Positions 52,292-63,569 are shown, counted from the first letter of the stretch. The stretch: DNA of 64,000 nt from Bradyrhizobium zhanjiangense (GCF_004114935.1 NZ_CP022221.1:5787001-5851000); one strand, 5' to 3'. Made by a program: numbers and translations. The notes: a model not told the origin generated them from the sequence alone.

Positions 52292-53094
52292 GCCGTCTTC
52301 TTCTTTTTCTTCGCGTCCGGCGGCGTGAAGATGATGTCGACGGTGCGCTCGAACCGGTCGTCAGTCAGCCCGGCCGGCGGCTGCGGAATGGGATCGGACT
52401 TGCGGACAATCGAGACCGCGGCCGCATCGTAAGCCGCATCCCCCGACGACTCCACGACGTCGACCGACAGCACGTTTCCCTTGCGGTTGATCGCAAAGCT
52501 CACTTTGACCTTCTGGTTATTGGGCTCTTTGCCCTCCGGATTGACCTTGTGGGCCGTCAGATGCGCGCTGATCTTGCGGTTCCAGTCCGCCGTAATCTTC
52601 AGGATGTCTTTGCCAAGCCCAAGCACCGGCGCCAGGGCCTTCTCGGCCTCGCGCGCGTCTTCGTCGAGCGTCTGCCGCGCAGTCGCAACCGATTTCGGTG
52701 ATGCCTCGGCGGCAGGAGTCTCGACTGCCGCGATCTTCGGATCCTCGTCCTGCGGCTTCTTCGAGATGTTCTCGGTGACAACCCGATCGGGATCGTCGAC
52801 CTGCTGCGACTGATCCTTTGGCAGCTCGGTTTCCTTGGTCTCGGCCTTTTGCTCGGGAAGCGCCTGCTGCTCCTGCATTGCTTCGCTGTCAGGCCCCGGC
52901 GGAAGGTCTGTTTCGGGCGCCTTTGGCGAGGCCATCTCGACCGCGAACTCGGCGCCCGCCGCCCCCAGACCATCGTCGCCGTCATCGGCGCGCAGGTGAG
53001 CCAGCGCGAGCGCAGCACCACCCAGATGGAGCACGAGCGCTGCCACTGCCGCCAAGATCCAGAGCTTCCGGGATGGTCTGAGTTCGTCCGACAT
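52279..53094 (-). CDS. tonB: energy-transducing TonB protein
   Basis: A 271-residue TonB: one N-terminal membrane helix (KLWILAAVAALVLHLGGAAL), an acidic/Pro/Gln-rich periplasmic linker, and a C-terminal TonB domain from about residue 185 (VKVSFAINRKGNVLSVDVVE, later SDPIPQPPAGL). AAAGG precedes the ATG. It ends the iron operon behind exbB-exbD and transmits proton-motive energy to the siderophore receptor encoded at the other end. Confidence 0.88.
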   Translation of the reverse strand: MSDELRPSRKLWILAAVAALVLHLGGAALALAHLRADDGDDGLGAAGAEFAVEMASPKAPETDLPPGPDSEAMQEQQALPEQKAETKETELPKDQSQQVDDPDRVVTENISKKPQDEDPKIAAVETPAAEASPKSVATARQTLDEDAREAEKALAPVLGLGKDILKITADWNRKISAHLTAHKVNPEGKEPNNQKVKVSFAINRKGNVLSVDVVESSGDAAYDAAAVSIVRKSDPIPQPPAGLTDDRFERTVDIIFTPPDAKKKKKTAQRQ

Positions 53095-53103
53095 AGCGGG
53101 CCT

Positions 53104-53562
53104 TTAAGGCTGAGCGGCGCCTGCCGCGGGCGCCCCCGGAGCGCCTTCCAGCGCGACCAGCTTGACCCGCGTATAGCCGCCTGAGCGCAAGAGCTCCATG
53201 ATCCCCATCAACTCGCCATACGGCACCGAGCGATCGGCGCGCAGGAAGACATACTTGTCCTTGCTCATGTCGGACAGGCCGTCGAGGGTCCCGATCAACT
53301 CGGCCCGGTGGACCGGGTTCTCTCCGATCGCCAGCGTCAGATCGGGCTTGATGCTGAGATAGGTCGGCTTGTCCGGCTTCTTCTGCGGCGTCGCGCTCGA
53401 CGTCGGCAGATCGATCGGCAGGTCGACGGTCGAGAGCGGCGCTGCGACCATGAAGATGATCAGCAGCACCAGGATGACGTCGATGAACGGCGTGACGTTG
53501 ATGTCATGCGTTTCCGAGAAATCGTCGTCTTCGCCGTCGTTGTCTGCGAGCGAAACGCCCAT
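53104..53562 (-). CDS. exbD: ExbD biopolymer transport protein
   Basis: A 152-residue protein with a single N-terminal membrane helix, [20 protein letters not shown], carrying the key Asp32-like residue in PFIDV. The rest is the periplasmic domain ([14 protein letters not shown] and following). GGAG precedes the ATG. Gaps of 3 bases to exbB and 9 to tonB show tight coupling. Confidence 0.92.
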   Translation of the reverse strand: MGVSLADNDGEDDDFSETHDINVTPFIDVILVLLIIFMVAAPLSTVDLPIDLPTSSATPQKKPDKPTYLSIKPDLTLAIGENPVHRAELIGTLDGLSDMSKDKYVFLRADRSVPYGELMGIMELLRSGGYTRVKLVALEGAPGAPAAGAAQP

Positions 53563-53565
53563 GGT

Positions 53566-54527
<962 letters not shown>

Positions 54528-54531
<4 letters not shown>

Positions 54532-55217
54532 ACTTCGGCCCAGTAGCGAATGAGGTTGTGATAGATACCCGTCAATTTGACCGTTTCGGGATCGTCACGC
54601 CCGAGCCGTTCCACCAGCGCCTGAATCGCGGTGTCGAGGTCAAAGATCATGCTTCGGGCTTGATCGTCCCGTATCATGCTCTGAAGCCAGAAGAAAGACG
54701 CAACCCGCGTTCCCCTCGTCACCGGCGTGACCAGATGGAGGCTGGTCGAGGGATAGAGCACGCAGTCGCCGGCTGGCAACTTGACTTCGTGCGAACCGTA
54801 GGCGTCCTCGATCACAAGTTCGCCACCATCGTACTCATCCGGCTCGGCGAGGAACAGCGTGACCGACAGATCTGTGCGGATGCGAAGGCCGGTCAGGCGG
54901 TCGCCGCGGATCGCATTGTCGACATGCAGGCCGAAATGGTGGCCGCTGCTCGCCGCATAGCGGTTGAAGAGCGGCGGGAAGATCTGGAGCGGGATCGCCG
55001 CCGCGATGAAGCGCGGGTTCGACGTCAGCGCCGAGATGATGCGGTTGCCGAGCTTGCGCGCGACCTCGCTGTCCGGCGGCAATTGCTCGTTGCGCTTGAC
55101 CATCGCCGACTGCGCGCCGGCGGTGGAGCGGCCGTCCTCCCAGTCGCTGGCGTCCATGATGCGGCGGAAATCCGCCACATCATCCTTGCTGAGAACGTTT
55201 TCTATGCATGTCAGCAT
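54528..55217 (-). CDS. Fe(II)/2-oxoglutarate hydroxylase, PiuC/YbiX type
   Basis: A 229-residue PKHD-type hydroxylase. The iron triad is His98, Asp100 (GLHVDNAIR) and His161 ([10 protein letters not shown]), with Arg171 ([12 protein letters not shown]) for 2-oxoglutarate. I chose the ATG at 55217 ([10 protein letters not shown]); the upstream frame overlaps the receptor gene and is not conserved-looking. Proteins of this type are often encoded next to catecholate siderophore receptors; their substrate is not established. It lies 19 bases after the receptor gene and overlaps exbB. Confidence 0.88.
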
Positions 55218-55236
55218 GAAACTCGTTGTTGCTCCA

Positions 55237-57795
55237 TCAGTAGCGCGCGGAGAGCACCACATAGGCGGCACGGCCCGGTGCTTCCAGCACGAACGGTGCT
55301 GCGCTTTGGTACAGCGCGTCGTAGTAGCGCTTGTCGAAGATGTTGTTCACGAACAGCTTGAGCTTCCAGTGCTGATCGAGCTTCGCCTCCGCGAACGCGT
55401 CAAAGCGCCAGTAGCTCGGCAGCGACGTGCCCTGATTGGCCGCAAGCAAAGTGCCGCCATAGATCTTGGAGCGATACACAGCCTGCCCGCCCAGTTCCCA
55501 GGTGTCGTTGAGCTGATATTTCGATAGCAGGCTGAACGACTCGTGCGCGATATTGGCGAGCGGACGCCCGACATTGGTCGGATACAACGTCTTATTGGCT
55601 GACGGCGCCAGCGACTGCGTCACTTCCGATTGCATCAGCACGAGGCCGCCGAACACGCTCCATTTGTCAGTGATGTTGCCACCGATACCAAGGTCGATGC
55701 CACGGATGCGATAGGCGGCACCTGCAGTGATGCAGGATATATTGCCGGTCGTTCCGGTCGGATACACACAGCCCAAGGGGGCGGCAGCAGCCGCACTACT
55801 AACGTTCTGCGATTCGCGCGCGTTCTCCTTTGTCGTCTGAAACAGCGCCGCGGTCAGCAGCAGATGACGATCGAACAGCTCCCATTTGGTGCCGATTTCG
55901 ATCGCCTTGTTTTTCTCAGGGCCAAATATCTGCGTGTTGCCGCCGGGCAGGGTCGGATTGAGGCCGCCGTACGCTGTGCTTGTACCGTCGAACTCGGCAC
56001 CGACCGGATTCGCTGAAGTCGCGTACGCCACATAGACGCTGCCGTTCGGCAACGGCTTGAGCGTAAGGCCGAGATTGAAGTTGGGGATCAGGAATTCCGC
56101 CGACTGCTGACCGAACGCGCCGTTCGCGGCATAGCCGGTGGACTTGATGCTGTAATCGTCGTAGCGGAAACCGCCATTGAGGATCAGCAGGTCATGGTAG
56201 TTCGCGCTATCCATGACGTAACCGCTGACGGTGTCGATGCTGATCTTGGTGGGCAAGCCCGAGAGCGACGGGATTCCGAAGGGCAGATACGTGTTCTGAG
56301 GAAAGAATACGCTTGTGTTGGTCGGCGAGCCTGATGGGGTGGAGGGGATGCCGGTGGCCTCCGAGGTCAGCCCAAGATACCTGTCGATCGAAGACCGTTC
56401 ACGATCGACCTCGACACCCGCCAGCGCGGTGTGCTTGAACCCGACCCAATCCTGGAACTTGTAGGTCGCCTCGGTCTGGTTGGCGAGCACGTCGGTGATC
56501 TGAAAACGGCTCTGCGGATTGGAGGTCAGCGTCGAAGCCGAGAGCGGATTCTTCAGCGACGGCGCTTCCGGCAGCGTCCCGATGTAATTCTGCGTCGAGC
56601 GCGAAGCGCGGAATTTGTTGCTGATCATCAGATCGGGCGTGATCTGCACTTCCGCATTGATCGTACCGATGTCCTGGCCCGTCCGGAAGAAGTCGCGATT
56701 GACGAACCCGTACCAGTTCCTTCGGCTCGCTCCAAAATCCGGGAACGGACCGCCAGCGGTGGACGCGGTGCTCGGTCGATAATACGGCACGCCGAAGTCC
56801 GGAAGACCGGTCAGTTCGGTGTGGATGTAGTTGCCGGTGACCTTGATCGTGTCGGTCGGCGTCCACGTCGTCGCGACGAAAGCACCGTTCCGGTTATCCG
56901 TGACGTAGTCGCGACCCGCGACATTGGCGTCCTGGAACAAGCCGCCGACGCGGACTGCGAGCGTTGGGTCGATCACCTGGTTGACGTCGAGCGTGACACG
57001 CTTGGTCTGGTCGGTGCCAAACGTGCTGTCCATGTTGTAGAAGCTGCCCCCGGTCGTCGCCTGCTTGGTCACGATGTTGATCGCGCCGCCGGCGACACCG
57101 CGGCCGGCGAAGGTCGAACCGGGACCGCGCAGAATCTCAACCTGTTCAGTGAAGAAGTTTTCACGCACGCTGACACCGGCGTCACGCACGCCGTCGATGA
57201 AGATGTCGTTGCGGGCGTCGAAGCCGCGGATGAAGAAGCGGTCGCCGAACGCGTTGCCGCCCTCTCCCGAGCCAAGCGTCACGCCGGCCGTGCTGAGGAT
57301 CGCCTGCTTCAGCGACGTGGCGTTCTTGTCCTCGAGCACTTCCTTGCTGAGAACTGTGATCGACTTCGGCGTATCGACCAGCTTCTCCGGAAATTTGCCG
57401 CCGGCCTGCACGTGATCGACCTTGTAGGGCGCGGCCGGGTCGGCATAGGGATTGGCGTCGGCGGGACCGGAGGGCGTTGTCGGAGCCGTCTGTACCGCCT
57501 GCTGCCGCTGCGCTGCGCGGCGAAGCGCGTTGCGCGCGCGGACCTGATCAGGTGTCGGCTTCGATGCCGTCGGACGCGGACGCTCGACCGGAGCATCGAC
57601 CGTCACCGGCGGCAGGTTCGACTGCTGCGCCTGCGCGCCGCTCGACACCGATGCCACCGCGATCAAGCTCGCGACCGCTGAAACCTTTTTGCCGGAAACG
57701 CCCGCGGACCTCTCATCCATCGGATCGAATGCTGCCACCGAACGCAACGACTTCGGTGCGACCACCTGCCCCATTACAACACGCCCCATCTTCAT
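55237..57795 (-). CDS. TonB-dependent siderophore receptor (Fiu-like)
   Basis: An 852-residue outer-membrane receptor. A long leader ends in the signal core [18 protein letters not shown], then a TonB-box-like LPPVTVDAP. The plug domain contains [39 protein letters not shown] and [20 protein letters not shown]. The beta-barrel ends in the aromatic-terminated [10 protein letters not shown]. It should import a ferric catecholate-type siderophore. It is the first gene of the iron operon; the triple TTCTAAA element lies upstream. An internal ATG at codon 26 (MDERSAGV) is an alternative start without a ribosome site. Confidence 0.9.
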   Translation of the reverse strand: MKMGRVVMGQVVAPKSLRSVAAFDPMDERSAGVSGKKVSAVASLIAVASVSSGAQAQQSNLPPVTVDAPVERPRPTASKPTPDQVRARNALRRAAQRQQAVQTAPTTPSGPADANPYADPAAPYKVDHVQAGGKFPEKLVDTPKSITVLSKEVLEDKNATSLKQAILSTAGVTLGSGEGGNAFGDRFFIRGFDARNDIFIDGVRDAGVSVRENFFTEQVEILRGPGSTFAGRGVAGGAINIVTKQATTGGSFYNMDSTFGTDQTKRVTLDVNQVIDPTLAVRVGGLFQDANVAGRDYVTDNRNGAFVATTWTPTDTIKVTGNYIHTELTGLPDFGVPYYRPSTASTAGGPFPDFGASRRNWYGFVNRDFFRTGQDIGTINAEVQITPDLMISNKFRASRSTQNYIGTLPEAPSLKNPLSASTLTSNPQSRFQITDVLANQTEATYKFQDWVGFKHTALAGVEVDRERSSIDRYLGLTSEATGIPSTPSGSPTNTSVFFPQNTYLPFGIPSLSGLPTKISIDTVSGYVMDSANYHDLLILNGGFRYDDYSIKSTGYAANGAFGQQSAEFLIPNFNLGLTLKPLPNGSVYVAYATSANPVGAEFDGTSTAYGGLNPTLPGGNTQIFGPEKNKAIEIGTKWELFDRHLLLTAALFQTTKENARESQNVSSAAAAAPLGCVYPTGTTGNISCITAGAAYRIRGIDLGIGGNITDKWSVFGGLVLMQSEVTQSLAPSANKTLYPTNVGRPLANIAHESFSLLSKYQLNDTWELGGQAVYRSKIYGGTLLAANQGTSLPSYWRFDAFAEAKLDQHWKLKLFVNNIFDKRYYDALYQSAAPFVLEAPGRAAYVVLSARY

Positions 57796-57897
57796 GTTCG
57801 CTCACTCACTTCGACGAGCGATTGGGCTGTTGGTATCGGCGGCAAAATAGTGGGTCAATGCGCGCAAGCCGCGAGAACGCTTGAATAAGTCCAGATC

Positions 57898-57958
57898 AAA
57901 ACGATTCTAAACTGAAGCTTGAAACGATTCTAAAGATAGATTGGACTCGTTCTAAAAC
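57898..57958. promoter_or_regulatory. three phased TTCTAAA repeats, iron-control-like element
   Basis: AACGATTCTAAA occurs at 57900-57911 and again at 57923-57934, and CTCGTTCTAAAA at 57946-57957: three direct copies with 22-23 base spacing (about two helical turns). Each is one arm of a TTTAGAA-N-TTCTAAA-type palindrome of the sort bound by Irr/Fur-family regulators in rhizobia. They lie 100-160 bases upstream of the siderophore receptor start. Confidence 0.5.
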
Positions 57959-58001
57959 GTACGCGAAGAATGCCGCGAAATCGGCGGTGATGCTCACGGA
58001 T

Positions 58002-58241
58002 TCAGTCGCTGCTCGGCGGCTTCATCAGCGAGAACAATTCGTCGACGGTCTTCTGCGCGACGGCGCGCACGCGATCGGTACTGTCCATACCGGCGATGTT
58101 GACGCCGTTGACGACGGCTTTGATCTCGTCGCGGAAGTCGGTGAGGAAGCGCAAGGGATCGCGCTGCTCGTTGGCGACGCGCGCGATCAGCCCCGTGATC
58201 AGAATCTGACACGCGATCAGCTTGCCGTTCAATTCGTCCAT
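58002..58241 (-). CDS. small conserved-looking hypothetical protein
   Basis: A 79-residue acidic helical protein, MDELNGKLIACQILITGLIA at the N-terminus, then EQRDPLRFLTDFRDEIKAVV and a Ser/Pro-rich end. I start at the ATG at 58241 with AGGG just upstream. Amino acid use and the amphipathic helices are protein-like. No family is recognised. It is transcribed in the same direction as the iron operon but lies upstream of it, beyond the TTCTAAA repeats; independence is likely. Confidence 0.65.
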   Translation of the reverse strand: MDELNGKLIACQILITGLIARVANEQRDPLRFLTDFRDEIKAVVNGVNIAGMDSTDRVRAVAQKTVDELFSLMKPPSSD

Positions 58242-58620
58242 CCCTGCGCTCCCGTTGTGGCGGCGCCGATATGACCGATGCTGATTTTCCTGACAACCGA
58301 AACAGCCTGCGCGCGATTTAGAACCGTTCTCGTGACGCACCGGCGTGGTGGGTCGTCCGCGCGGCGCCCCTCATCGCCGCACACACGGACTGCGCGCATT
58401 GTACAGAGTTCGCGCGCGCATCATCCGGGCTCCGGAAAATGCAGCCTTGCACACCGCCGCGCCAGCCTGCTGCATGCGGTGCAAAGCTTTCCAATTGTTT
58501 AGGATTCTCGACCGATAGTGCTGTTTACACTGGAACTTGGCGTGTATTATACAAGCGCGCTGGAACCCTATGATTGCCCCATAATTCGTAGCTTGGGGGC
58601 ACGAGCGCCGCCGAGCCGAT
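58242..58620. other. 379-base intergenic region upstream of the efflux pump
   Basis: No credible gene. It contains TTTAGAACCGTTCTCG near 58317-58332, a near-palindrome resembling an iron-control box, two short Cys/Arg-rich frames that look like chance, and the efflux promoter described separately. The 58370-58470 part is GC-rich with CGCGCG runs. Confidence 0.45.
58524..58553 (+). promoter_or_regulatory. promoter of the RND efflux genes overlapping an 11-base palindrome
   Basis: TTTACA (58524-58529, 5 of 6 to -35) and TATTAT (58545-58550, 5 of 6 to -10) with a short 15-base spacer. The -10 lies inside TGTAT-T-ATACA (58543-58553), a perfect 11-base palindrome; a repressor there would block the promoter. 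No regulator gene is adjacent. Confidence 0.5.
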
Positions 58621-59793
58621 ATGAAAAAAACACGGCCGATCCTCTGGATTCTGATCATCGCGGCCGTGGCCTCCGCGGGTTACTATGGCTGGCAGAAATA
58701 CGGCTCGCCCGGGGCCGGAAAAACCCAGACGACACAAAAAGCAGCGCCTCGCCAGCAGGCCGTTCCCGTCAGCGTTGCGCCGGTTCAGAAGACCGACTTC
58801 CCAGTGTATCTGACCGGTCTCGGCACGGTGCAGGGCTTCAACACCGTCCAAGTCCGCAGCCGAGTGGATGGTCAGATCGACAAGCTCGCCTTCCGCGAAG
58901 GCCAGATCGTCCAGCAGGGCGACCTTCTGGTCTCGATCGATCCCCGCCCCTATCAAGCCGCGCTCGATCAGGCCAAAGCCAAGAAGGCGCAGGACGAGGC
59001 GAACCTCGCCAACGCCAATCTCGAGCTGCAGCGCGCCATGAGGCTCGGCGAATTCGCGACCGCGCAGCGGGTCGATACCCAGCGTTCCACTGTCGCCCAG
59101 CTCACCGCCCAGATCGCGGCCGACGAAGCGGCAATCGCCAACGCCCAGACCCAACTCGACTACACGCAGATCAAGGCGCCGATCACGGGCGTCGCAGGGC
59201 TGCGCCAAGTCGACATCGGCAACATCGTCAACGCCTCGACGCAGACCGGCATCGTCACGATCTCGCAGGTCGAGCCGATCGCCGTGATCTTCACGGCACC
59301 GGAAGACCAGCTCCCCTACATCACCGAAGGCCAGCAGGCCGGCGCGCTCAAGGTGATCGCCTTCACCACCGACGGCAAGAAGACGCTGGCCAAAGGCAAG
59401 CTCGCGGTCATCAACAATCAGGTCGACACGACAAGCGGGACTATTCGGCTCAAGGCGGTGTTCGACAACAAGGACCACACGCTGTGGCCGGGCCAGTCGG
59501 TTTCAACGCGTCTTCTGGTGCGGACGCTGAAGGATGCAACCGTGGTTCCCGATGATGCGGTCCAGCATTCGACCAACGGCCTGTACGCTTATACCGTCAA
59601 TCAGGACAACAAGGCCGAAGTGCACAAGATCAAGGTCAGCTATGGCATCGATGGACGTTCGGTCATCGATGAAGGCCTCACGCCCGGGCAGCAGGTCATC
59701 ACCGGCGGTCAGTTCAAGGTGCAGCCTGGAAGCCTCGTCTCGACAGCGGTGGCGAGCTCGGATCCGGCCCAGAACAAGGTGCGACACGAATGA
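58621..59793 (+). CDS. RND efflux periplasmic adaptor (MdtA-like)
   Basis: A 390-residue membrane-fusion protein. The N-terminal anchor is PILWILIIAAVASAGYYGWQ, followed by a barrel-sandwich hybrid (VRSRVDGQIDKLAFREGQIV), a coiled-coil hairpin (LANANLELQRAMRLGEFATA), and TQLDYTQIKAPITGVAGLRQ. It bridges the pump to an outer-membrane channel. It overlaps the pump gene by 4 bases (ATGA). No outer-membrane factor is encoded here, so a TolC-like protein must come from elsewhere. Confidence 0.92.
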   Translation: MKKTRPILWILIIAAVASAGYYGWQKYGSPGAGKTQTTQKAAPRQQAVPVSVAPVQKTDFPVYLTGLGTVQGFNTVQVRSRVDGQIDKLAFREGQIVQQGDLLVSIDPRPYQAALDQAKAKKAQDEANLANANLELQRAMRLGEFATAQRVDTQRSTVAQLTAQIAADEAAIANAQTQLDYTQIKAPITGVAGLRQVDIGNIVNASTQTGIVTISQVEPIAVIFTAPEDQLPYITEGQQAGALKVIAFTTDGKKTLAKGKLAVINNQVDTTSGTIRLKAVFDNKDHTLWPGQSVSTRLLVRTLKDATVVPDDAVQHSTNGLYAYTVNQDNKAEVHKIKVSYGIDGRSVIDEGLTPGQQVITGGQFKVQPGSLVSTAVASSDPAQNKVRHE

Positions 59794-62700
59794 TCGCGGG
59801 CGGGATTTCGGCACCCTTCATCCGTTATCCCATCGGCACCTCGCTGCTGATGGCCGGCATTCTCTTCGTCGGCCTCGTCGCCTACCCCCTGCTGCCGGTC
59901 GCACCGCTGCCGCAGGTTGACTTCCCGACCATCCAGATCACCGCCAACCTGCCGGGCGGCAGCCCCGAGACGATGGCCTCGTCGGTGGCGCAGCCGCTCG
60001 AGCGGCAATTCGCCCAGATCCCCGGCATCGCCCAGATGACATCGACGAGCTATCTGGGTACGGCGTCGATCACCATCCAGTTCGACCTCAATCGCAGCAT
60101 CGACGGCGCAGCCAACGACGTTCAGGGTGCCATCAACGCCGCCAGCGGCCAGCTGCCGAAGAACCTGCCCTCGCCGCCGACCTACCGCAAGGTCAACCCG
60201 GCGGACGCCCCGATCCTGCTGCTGTCGGCGACCTCCGATACACTGCCGCTGACCAGCGTCAGCGACGCCGTCGACGCCCAGCTCGCCCAGCAGATCAGCC
60301 AGCTCTCCGGCGTCGCGCAGGTCTTCATCGGCGGCCAGCAGAAGCCGTCCATCCGCGTTCAGATCGACCCGGCGAAACTCGTCGCCAAGGGCCTGTCGAT
60401 GGAGGACGTCCGCAGCCAGATCGCCATCACCACGGTCGACAGCCCCAAGGGCAATATCGACGGGCCCAAGCGCGCCTACACGATCTACGCCAACGACCAG
60501 CTCACCCACGCCAAGGACTGGAACGACGTCATCATCGCCTATCGCAATGGTGGCCCCTTGCGAATCCGCGATATCGGCCAGGCGGTCAGCGGCGCTGAAG
60601 ACGCCAAGCAGGCGGCCTGGGCCAACGGCAAGCGCGGCGTGTTCCTGGTGATCTTCAAGCAGCCCGGTGCCAACGTCATCGAGACTGTCGACCGGATCAA
60701 GGCCACCCTGCCCCGGCTGGTGGCCGCCATTCCGCCCGCAATCAAGATCGAGCTGATCAGCGACCGCACCACGACAATCCGTGCCGCGGTCGAGGACGTC
60801 CAGTTCACGCTGCTGCTGACCATCGCGCTCGTGGTCATGGTCATCTTCATCTTCCTGCGCAGCTTCTGGGCGACGGTCATCCCCACGGTCACGGTGCCAT
60901 TGGCGCTATTGGGCGCTTGCGCCTTGATGTGGGTGGCCGGCTATTCGCTCGACAATTTGTCGCTGATGGCGCTCACCATTGCGGTCGGCTTCGTGGTCGA
61001 CGATGCCATCGTGATGCTCGAGAACATCACCCGCTACATCGAGGAAGGGGAATCCCCGCTCGCGGCTGCCTTCAAGGGCTCCAAGGAAATCGGTTTCACC
61101 ATCGTCTCGATCAGCATCTCGCTGGTGGCGGTGCTGATCCCCCTGCTCTTGATGGGGGGCATCATCGGACGCCTGTTCCGCGAATTCGCCGTGGTGCTGG
61201 CGATGACGATCTTCGTCTCGATGTTCGTGTCGCTGACGCTGACGCCGATGATGGCCTCGCGCTTCCTGCGCGCGCATGGCGAAGTGACCCACGGCAAGTT
61301 CTACCAATGGAGCGAGCGCGCCTTCGACGGGATGCTGCGCGGCTACGAATATGTGCTCGACCACGCCCTGGCCTGGCGCCGCACCACGCTCGCGATCTTC
61401 TTCGCCACGCTCGGACTGTCGATCTACCTGTTCGTCCTGATCCCGAAGGGCTTCTTCCCGCAACAGGACGTCGGCCTGATCACGGCCACGTCCGAAGCCT
61501 CGCAGGACATTTCGTTCAAGGAAATGGTCAGACGCCAGGAGCAGCTCGGCAAGATCATCCTGGCCGATCCCGATGTTGCCAGCGTTGCCATGGCGATCGG
61601 CGGCAGCGGACGCGCCGGCAATAACGGCGCCCTATACATCACGCTCAAGCCTCGCGACATGCGCGAGGCCTCGGCTCAGCAGATCATCGCGCGCCTGCGT
61701 CCGCAGTTCGACAAGGTCGAGGGCGCTCGCCTCTACATGCAGGCGGCCCAGGACGTCCGGCTCGGCGGCCGGCCGACCCGTACGCAGTTCGAGTTCACCC
61801 TGCAGGACGCCGATCTCGCCGAGCTCAATGACTGGGCGCCAAAGATCCTCGCCAAAATGCAGACGCTGCCGGAGCTGCGCGACGTCGCGACCGACCAGCA
61901 GACGCAGGGCACCACGGTGCAGCTCAAGATCAACCGCGACACCGCCTCGCGCTACGGCATCCAGCCGCAGATGATCGATGACACGCTGTATGACGCTTTC
62001 GGCCAACGGCAGGTCACGCAGTATTTTACCCAGCTCAACACCTACAAGGTGATCCTCGAGATCCTGCCGGAGATGCAGGGCGATCTCGATAGCCTGAACA
62101 AGCTCTACCTGAAGTCGCCGCTGACCGGCGAACAGGTGCCGCTGTCGACCTTCGCGACCTGGACCACCGATCCGGTCCGCCCGCTCTCGATCAGCCATCA
62201 GGGTCAGTTCCCGGCGATCACGATCAGCTTCAACCTCGCGCAAGGCGTCGCGCTCGGCCAGGCCACTGAGGCCGTGCAGCGGGCGATGGTGGAGCTCGGC
62301 GCGCCACCGACGCTGAATTCGAGCTTCCAGGGCACCGCGCAGGCGTTCCAGCAATCGCTCGGCACCGTGCCGCTGTTGATCCTCGCTGCGCTCGTCGTGG
62401 TCTACCTGATCCTCGGCATCCTCTACGAGAGCTACATCCATCCGATCACGATCCTGTCGACCCTGCCGTCGGCCGGCGTCGGCGCGCTCGCGATCCTGAT
62501 GGCGGCCGGCTTCGACTTCAGCCTGATCGCGCTGATCGGCATCATCCTCCTGATCGGCATCGTGAAGAAGAACGGCATCATGATGGTCGACTTCGCGATC
62601 GTCGCCGAGCGCGACGAACACAAGACACCGGCGGAATCGATCCGCCAGGCCGCGCTGCTGCGCTTCCGCCCGATCATGATGACGACGATGGCCGCGCTGC

Positions 62701-62936
62701 TGGGCGGCGTGCCGCTGATGCTCGGCCACGGCACCGGCGCAGAGATCCGCCAACCGCTCGGCTACGCCATGGTCGGCGGCCTGATCGTCAGCCAGGCGCT
62801 GACGCTGTTCACCACGCCAGTGGTTTATCTCTATCTCGACGAGCTCAACAACTGGTTCTCGGGTTGGGGCCGTTCGGGTGACGGCGAAGGGGACGAGGCG
62901 GCCGAGCGCCGCAGCGTCAAGCAAGCCGCCGAGTAA
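59790..62936 (+). CDS. RND efflux pump inner-membrane protein (HAE1/MdtB-like)
   Basis: A 1048-residue twelve-helix pump. It has the two periplasmic porter loops (PTIQITANLPGGSPETMASS in the first), the TM4 proton-relay pair Asp-Asp in VGFVVDDAIVMLENITRYIE, and the later LIGIVKKNGIMMVDFAIVAE. GHGTGAEIRQPLGYAMVGGL near the end is typical of MdtB/MdtC and related HAE1 pumps. It probably expels drugs, bile-like or plant compounds using protons. The start is fixed by the ATGA overlap with the adaptor gene. Confidence 0.94.
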   Translation: MIAGGISAPFIRYPIGTSLLMAGILFVGLVAYPLLPVAPLPQVDFPTIQITANLPGGSPETMASSVAQPLERQFAQIPGIAQMTSTSYLGTASITIQFDLNRSIDGAANDVQGAINAASGQLPKNLPSPPTYRKVNPADAPILLLSATSDTLPLTSVSDAVDAQLAQQISQLSGVAQVFIGGQQKPSIRVQIDPAKLVAKGLSMEDVRSQIAITTVDSPKGNIDGPKRAYTIYANDQLTHAKDWNDVIIAYRNGGPLRIRDIGQAVSGAEDAKQAAWANGKRGVFLVIFKQPGANVIETVDRIKATLPRLVAAIPPAIKIELISDRTTTIRAAVEDVQFTLLLTIALVVMVIFIFLRSFWATVIPTVTVPLALLGACALMWVAGYSLDNLSLMALTIAVGFVVDDAIVMLENITRYIEEGESPLAAAFKGSKEIGFTIVSISISLVAVLIPLLLMGGIIGRLFREFAVVLAMTIFVSMFVSLTLTPMMASRFLRAHGEVTHGKFYQWSERAFDGMLRGYEYVLDHALAWRRTTLAIFFATLGLSIYLFVLIPKGFFPQQDVGLITATSEASQDISFKEMVRRQEQLGKIILADPDVASVAMAIGGSGRAGNNGALYITLKPRDMREASAQQIIARLRPQFDKVEGARLYMQAAQDVRLGGRPTRTQFEFTLQDADLAELNDWAPKILAKMQTLPELRDVATDQQTQGTTVQLKINRDTASRYGIQPQMIDDTLYDAFGQRQVTQYFTQLNTYKVILEILPEMQGDLDSLNKLYLKSPLTGEQVPLSTFATWTTDPVRPLSISHQGQFPAITISFNLAQGVALGQATEAVQRAMVELGAPPTLNSSFQGTAQAFQQSLGTVPLLILAALVVVYLILGILYESYIHPITILSTLPSAGVGALAILMAAGFDFSLIALIGIILLIGIVKKNGIMMVDFAIVAERDEHKTPAESIRQAALLRFRPIMMTTMAALLGGVPLMLGHGTGAEIRQPLGYAMVGGLIVSQALTLFTTPVVYLYLDELNNWFSGWGRSGDGEGDEAAERRSVKQAAE

Positions 62937-62999
62937 GCTTGCGCCGCACCTTCCGCGACGCTACAGCGAGACCTCGATTCAAGCTAACGCGGTTTCGCC

Positions 63000-63569
63000 A
63001 TGCTCATGCAATCCAGACTTGTCGCCCTCGCCACCACTGTCCTGTTGTCGACCAGCGCCGCACACGCCCAGCAAGGCGCCAAGAAGAACGCCGCTTCTCC
63101 TGCCCCGGCCACGCAGCCCGCGCCTGCCCCGACGCAAGCACAGGCGGACGGCGCTCCGGGGCAGCCCGGCTGGATCGTGCGCTGCACCAGCGCGAGCCGC
63201 GAGGCGCCGCTCGAATGCGCGATGGAGCAGAACGCGGTGCTCACCAAGACCGGCCAGACCGTCATCCTGATCAACATCCGCATCGCGCCCGACACCCGCA
63301 CGCCGATTGCGCTGCTGCAATTGCCGCTCGGCCTCAACCTTCCCGTCGGCGCCAAGCTCCAGGTCGACGAGGGCAAGGCGTTCGATCTCCAGATCCAGAC
63401 CTGCGAGAACCGCGGCTGCTACGCCTCGACGCCGGTCGCGCCGGACCTGCTGGCCGCCTTGAGGTCGGGCAAGCAGTTGAAGGTCTCCTTCCAGAACATG
63501 GCCAAGGAGACGATCGCGATCCCGATGCCACTCAACGATTTCGCCGCGGCCTACGACAAGATCAAGTAA
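63000..63569 (+). CDS. IalB-family secreted protein
   Basis: A 189-residue periplasmic or secreted protein. The signal peptide LVALATTVLLSTSAAHAQQG is followed by an Ala/Pro-rich linker and the invasion-associated locus B fold from about residue 55 (WIVRCTSASREAPLECAMEQ, ETIAIPMPLNDFAAAYDKIK at the C-terminus). Four cysteines fall in two pairs (RCTS...LECA and QTCENRGC), likely disulfides. IalB of Bartonella promotes erythrocyte invasion; environmental homologs have unknown roles. It is 63 bases beyond the pump gene and may be transcribed with it. Confidence 0.82.
   Translation: MLMQSRLVALATTVLLSTSAAHAQQGAKKNAASPAPATQPAPAPTQAQADGAPGQPGWIVRCTSASREAPLECAMEQNAVLTKTGQTVILINIRIAPDTRTPIALLQLPLGLNLPVGAKLQVDEGKAFDLQIQTCENRGCYASTPVAPDLLAALRSGKQLKVSFQNMAKETIAIPMPLNDFAAAYDKIK

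Noticed and set aside
58371..58658. Short frames in the gap before the efflux adaptor as genes
   Set aside because: Arg/Cys-rich composition, no ribosome sites, and overlap with the likely promoter.
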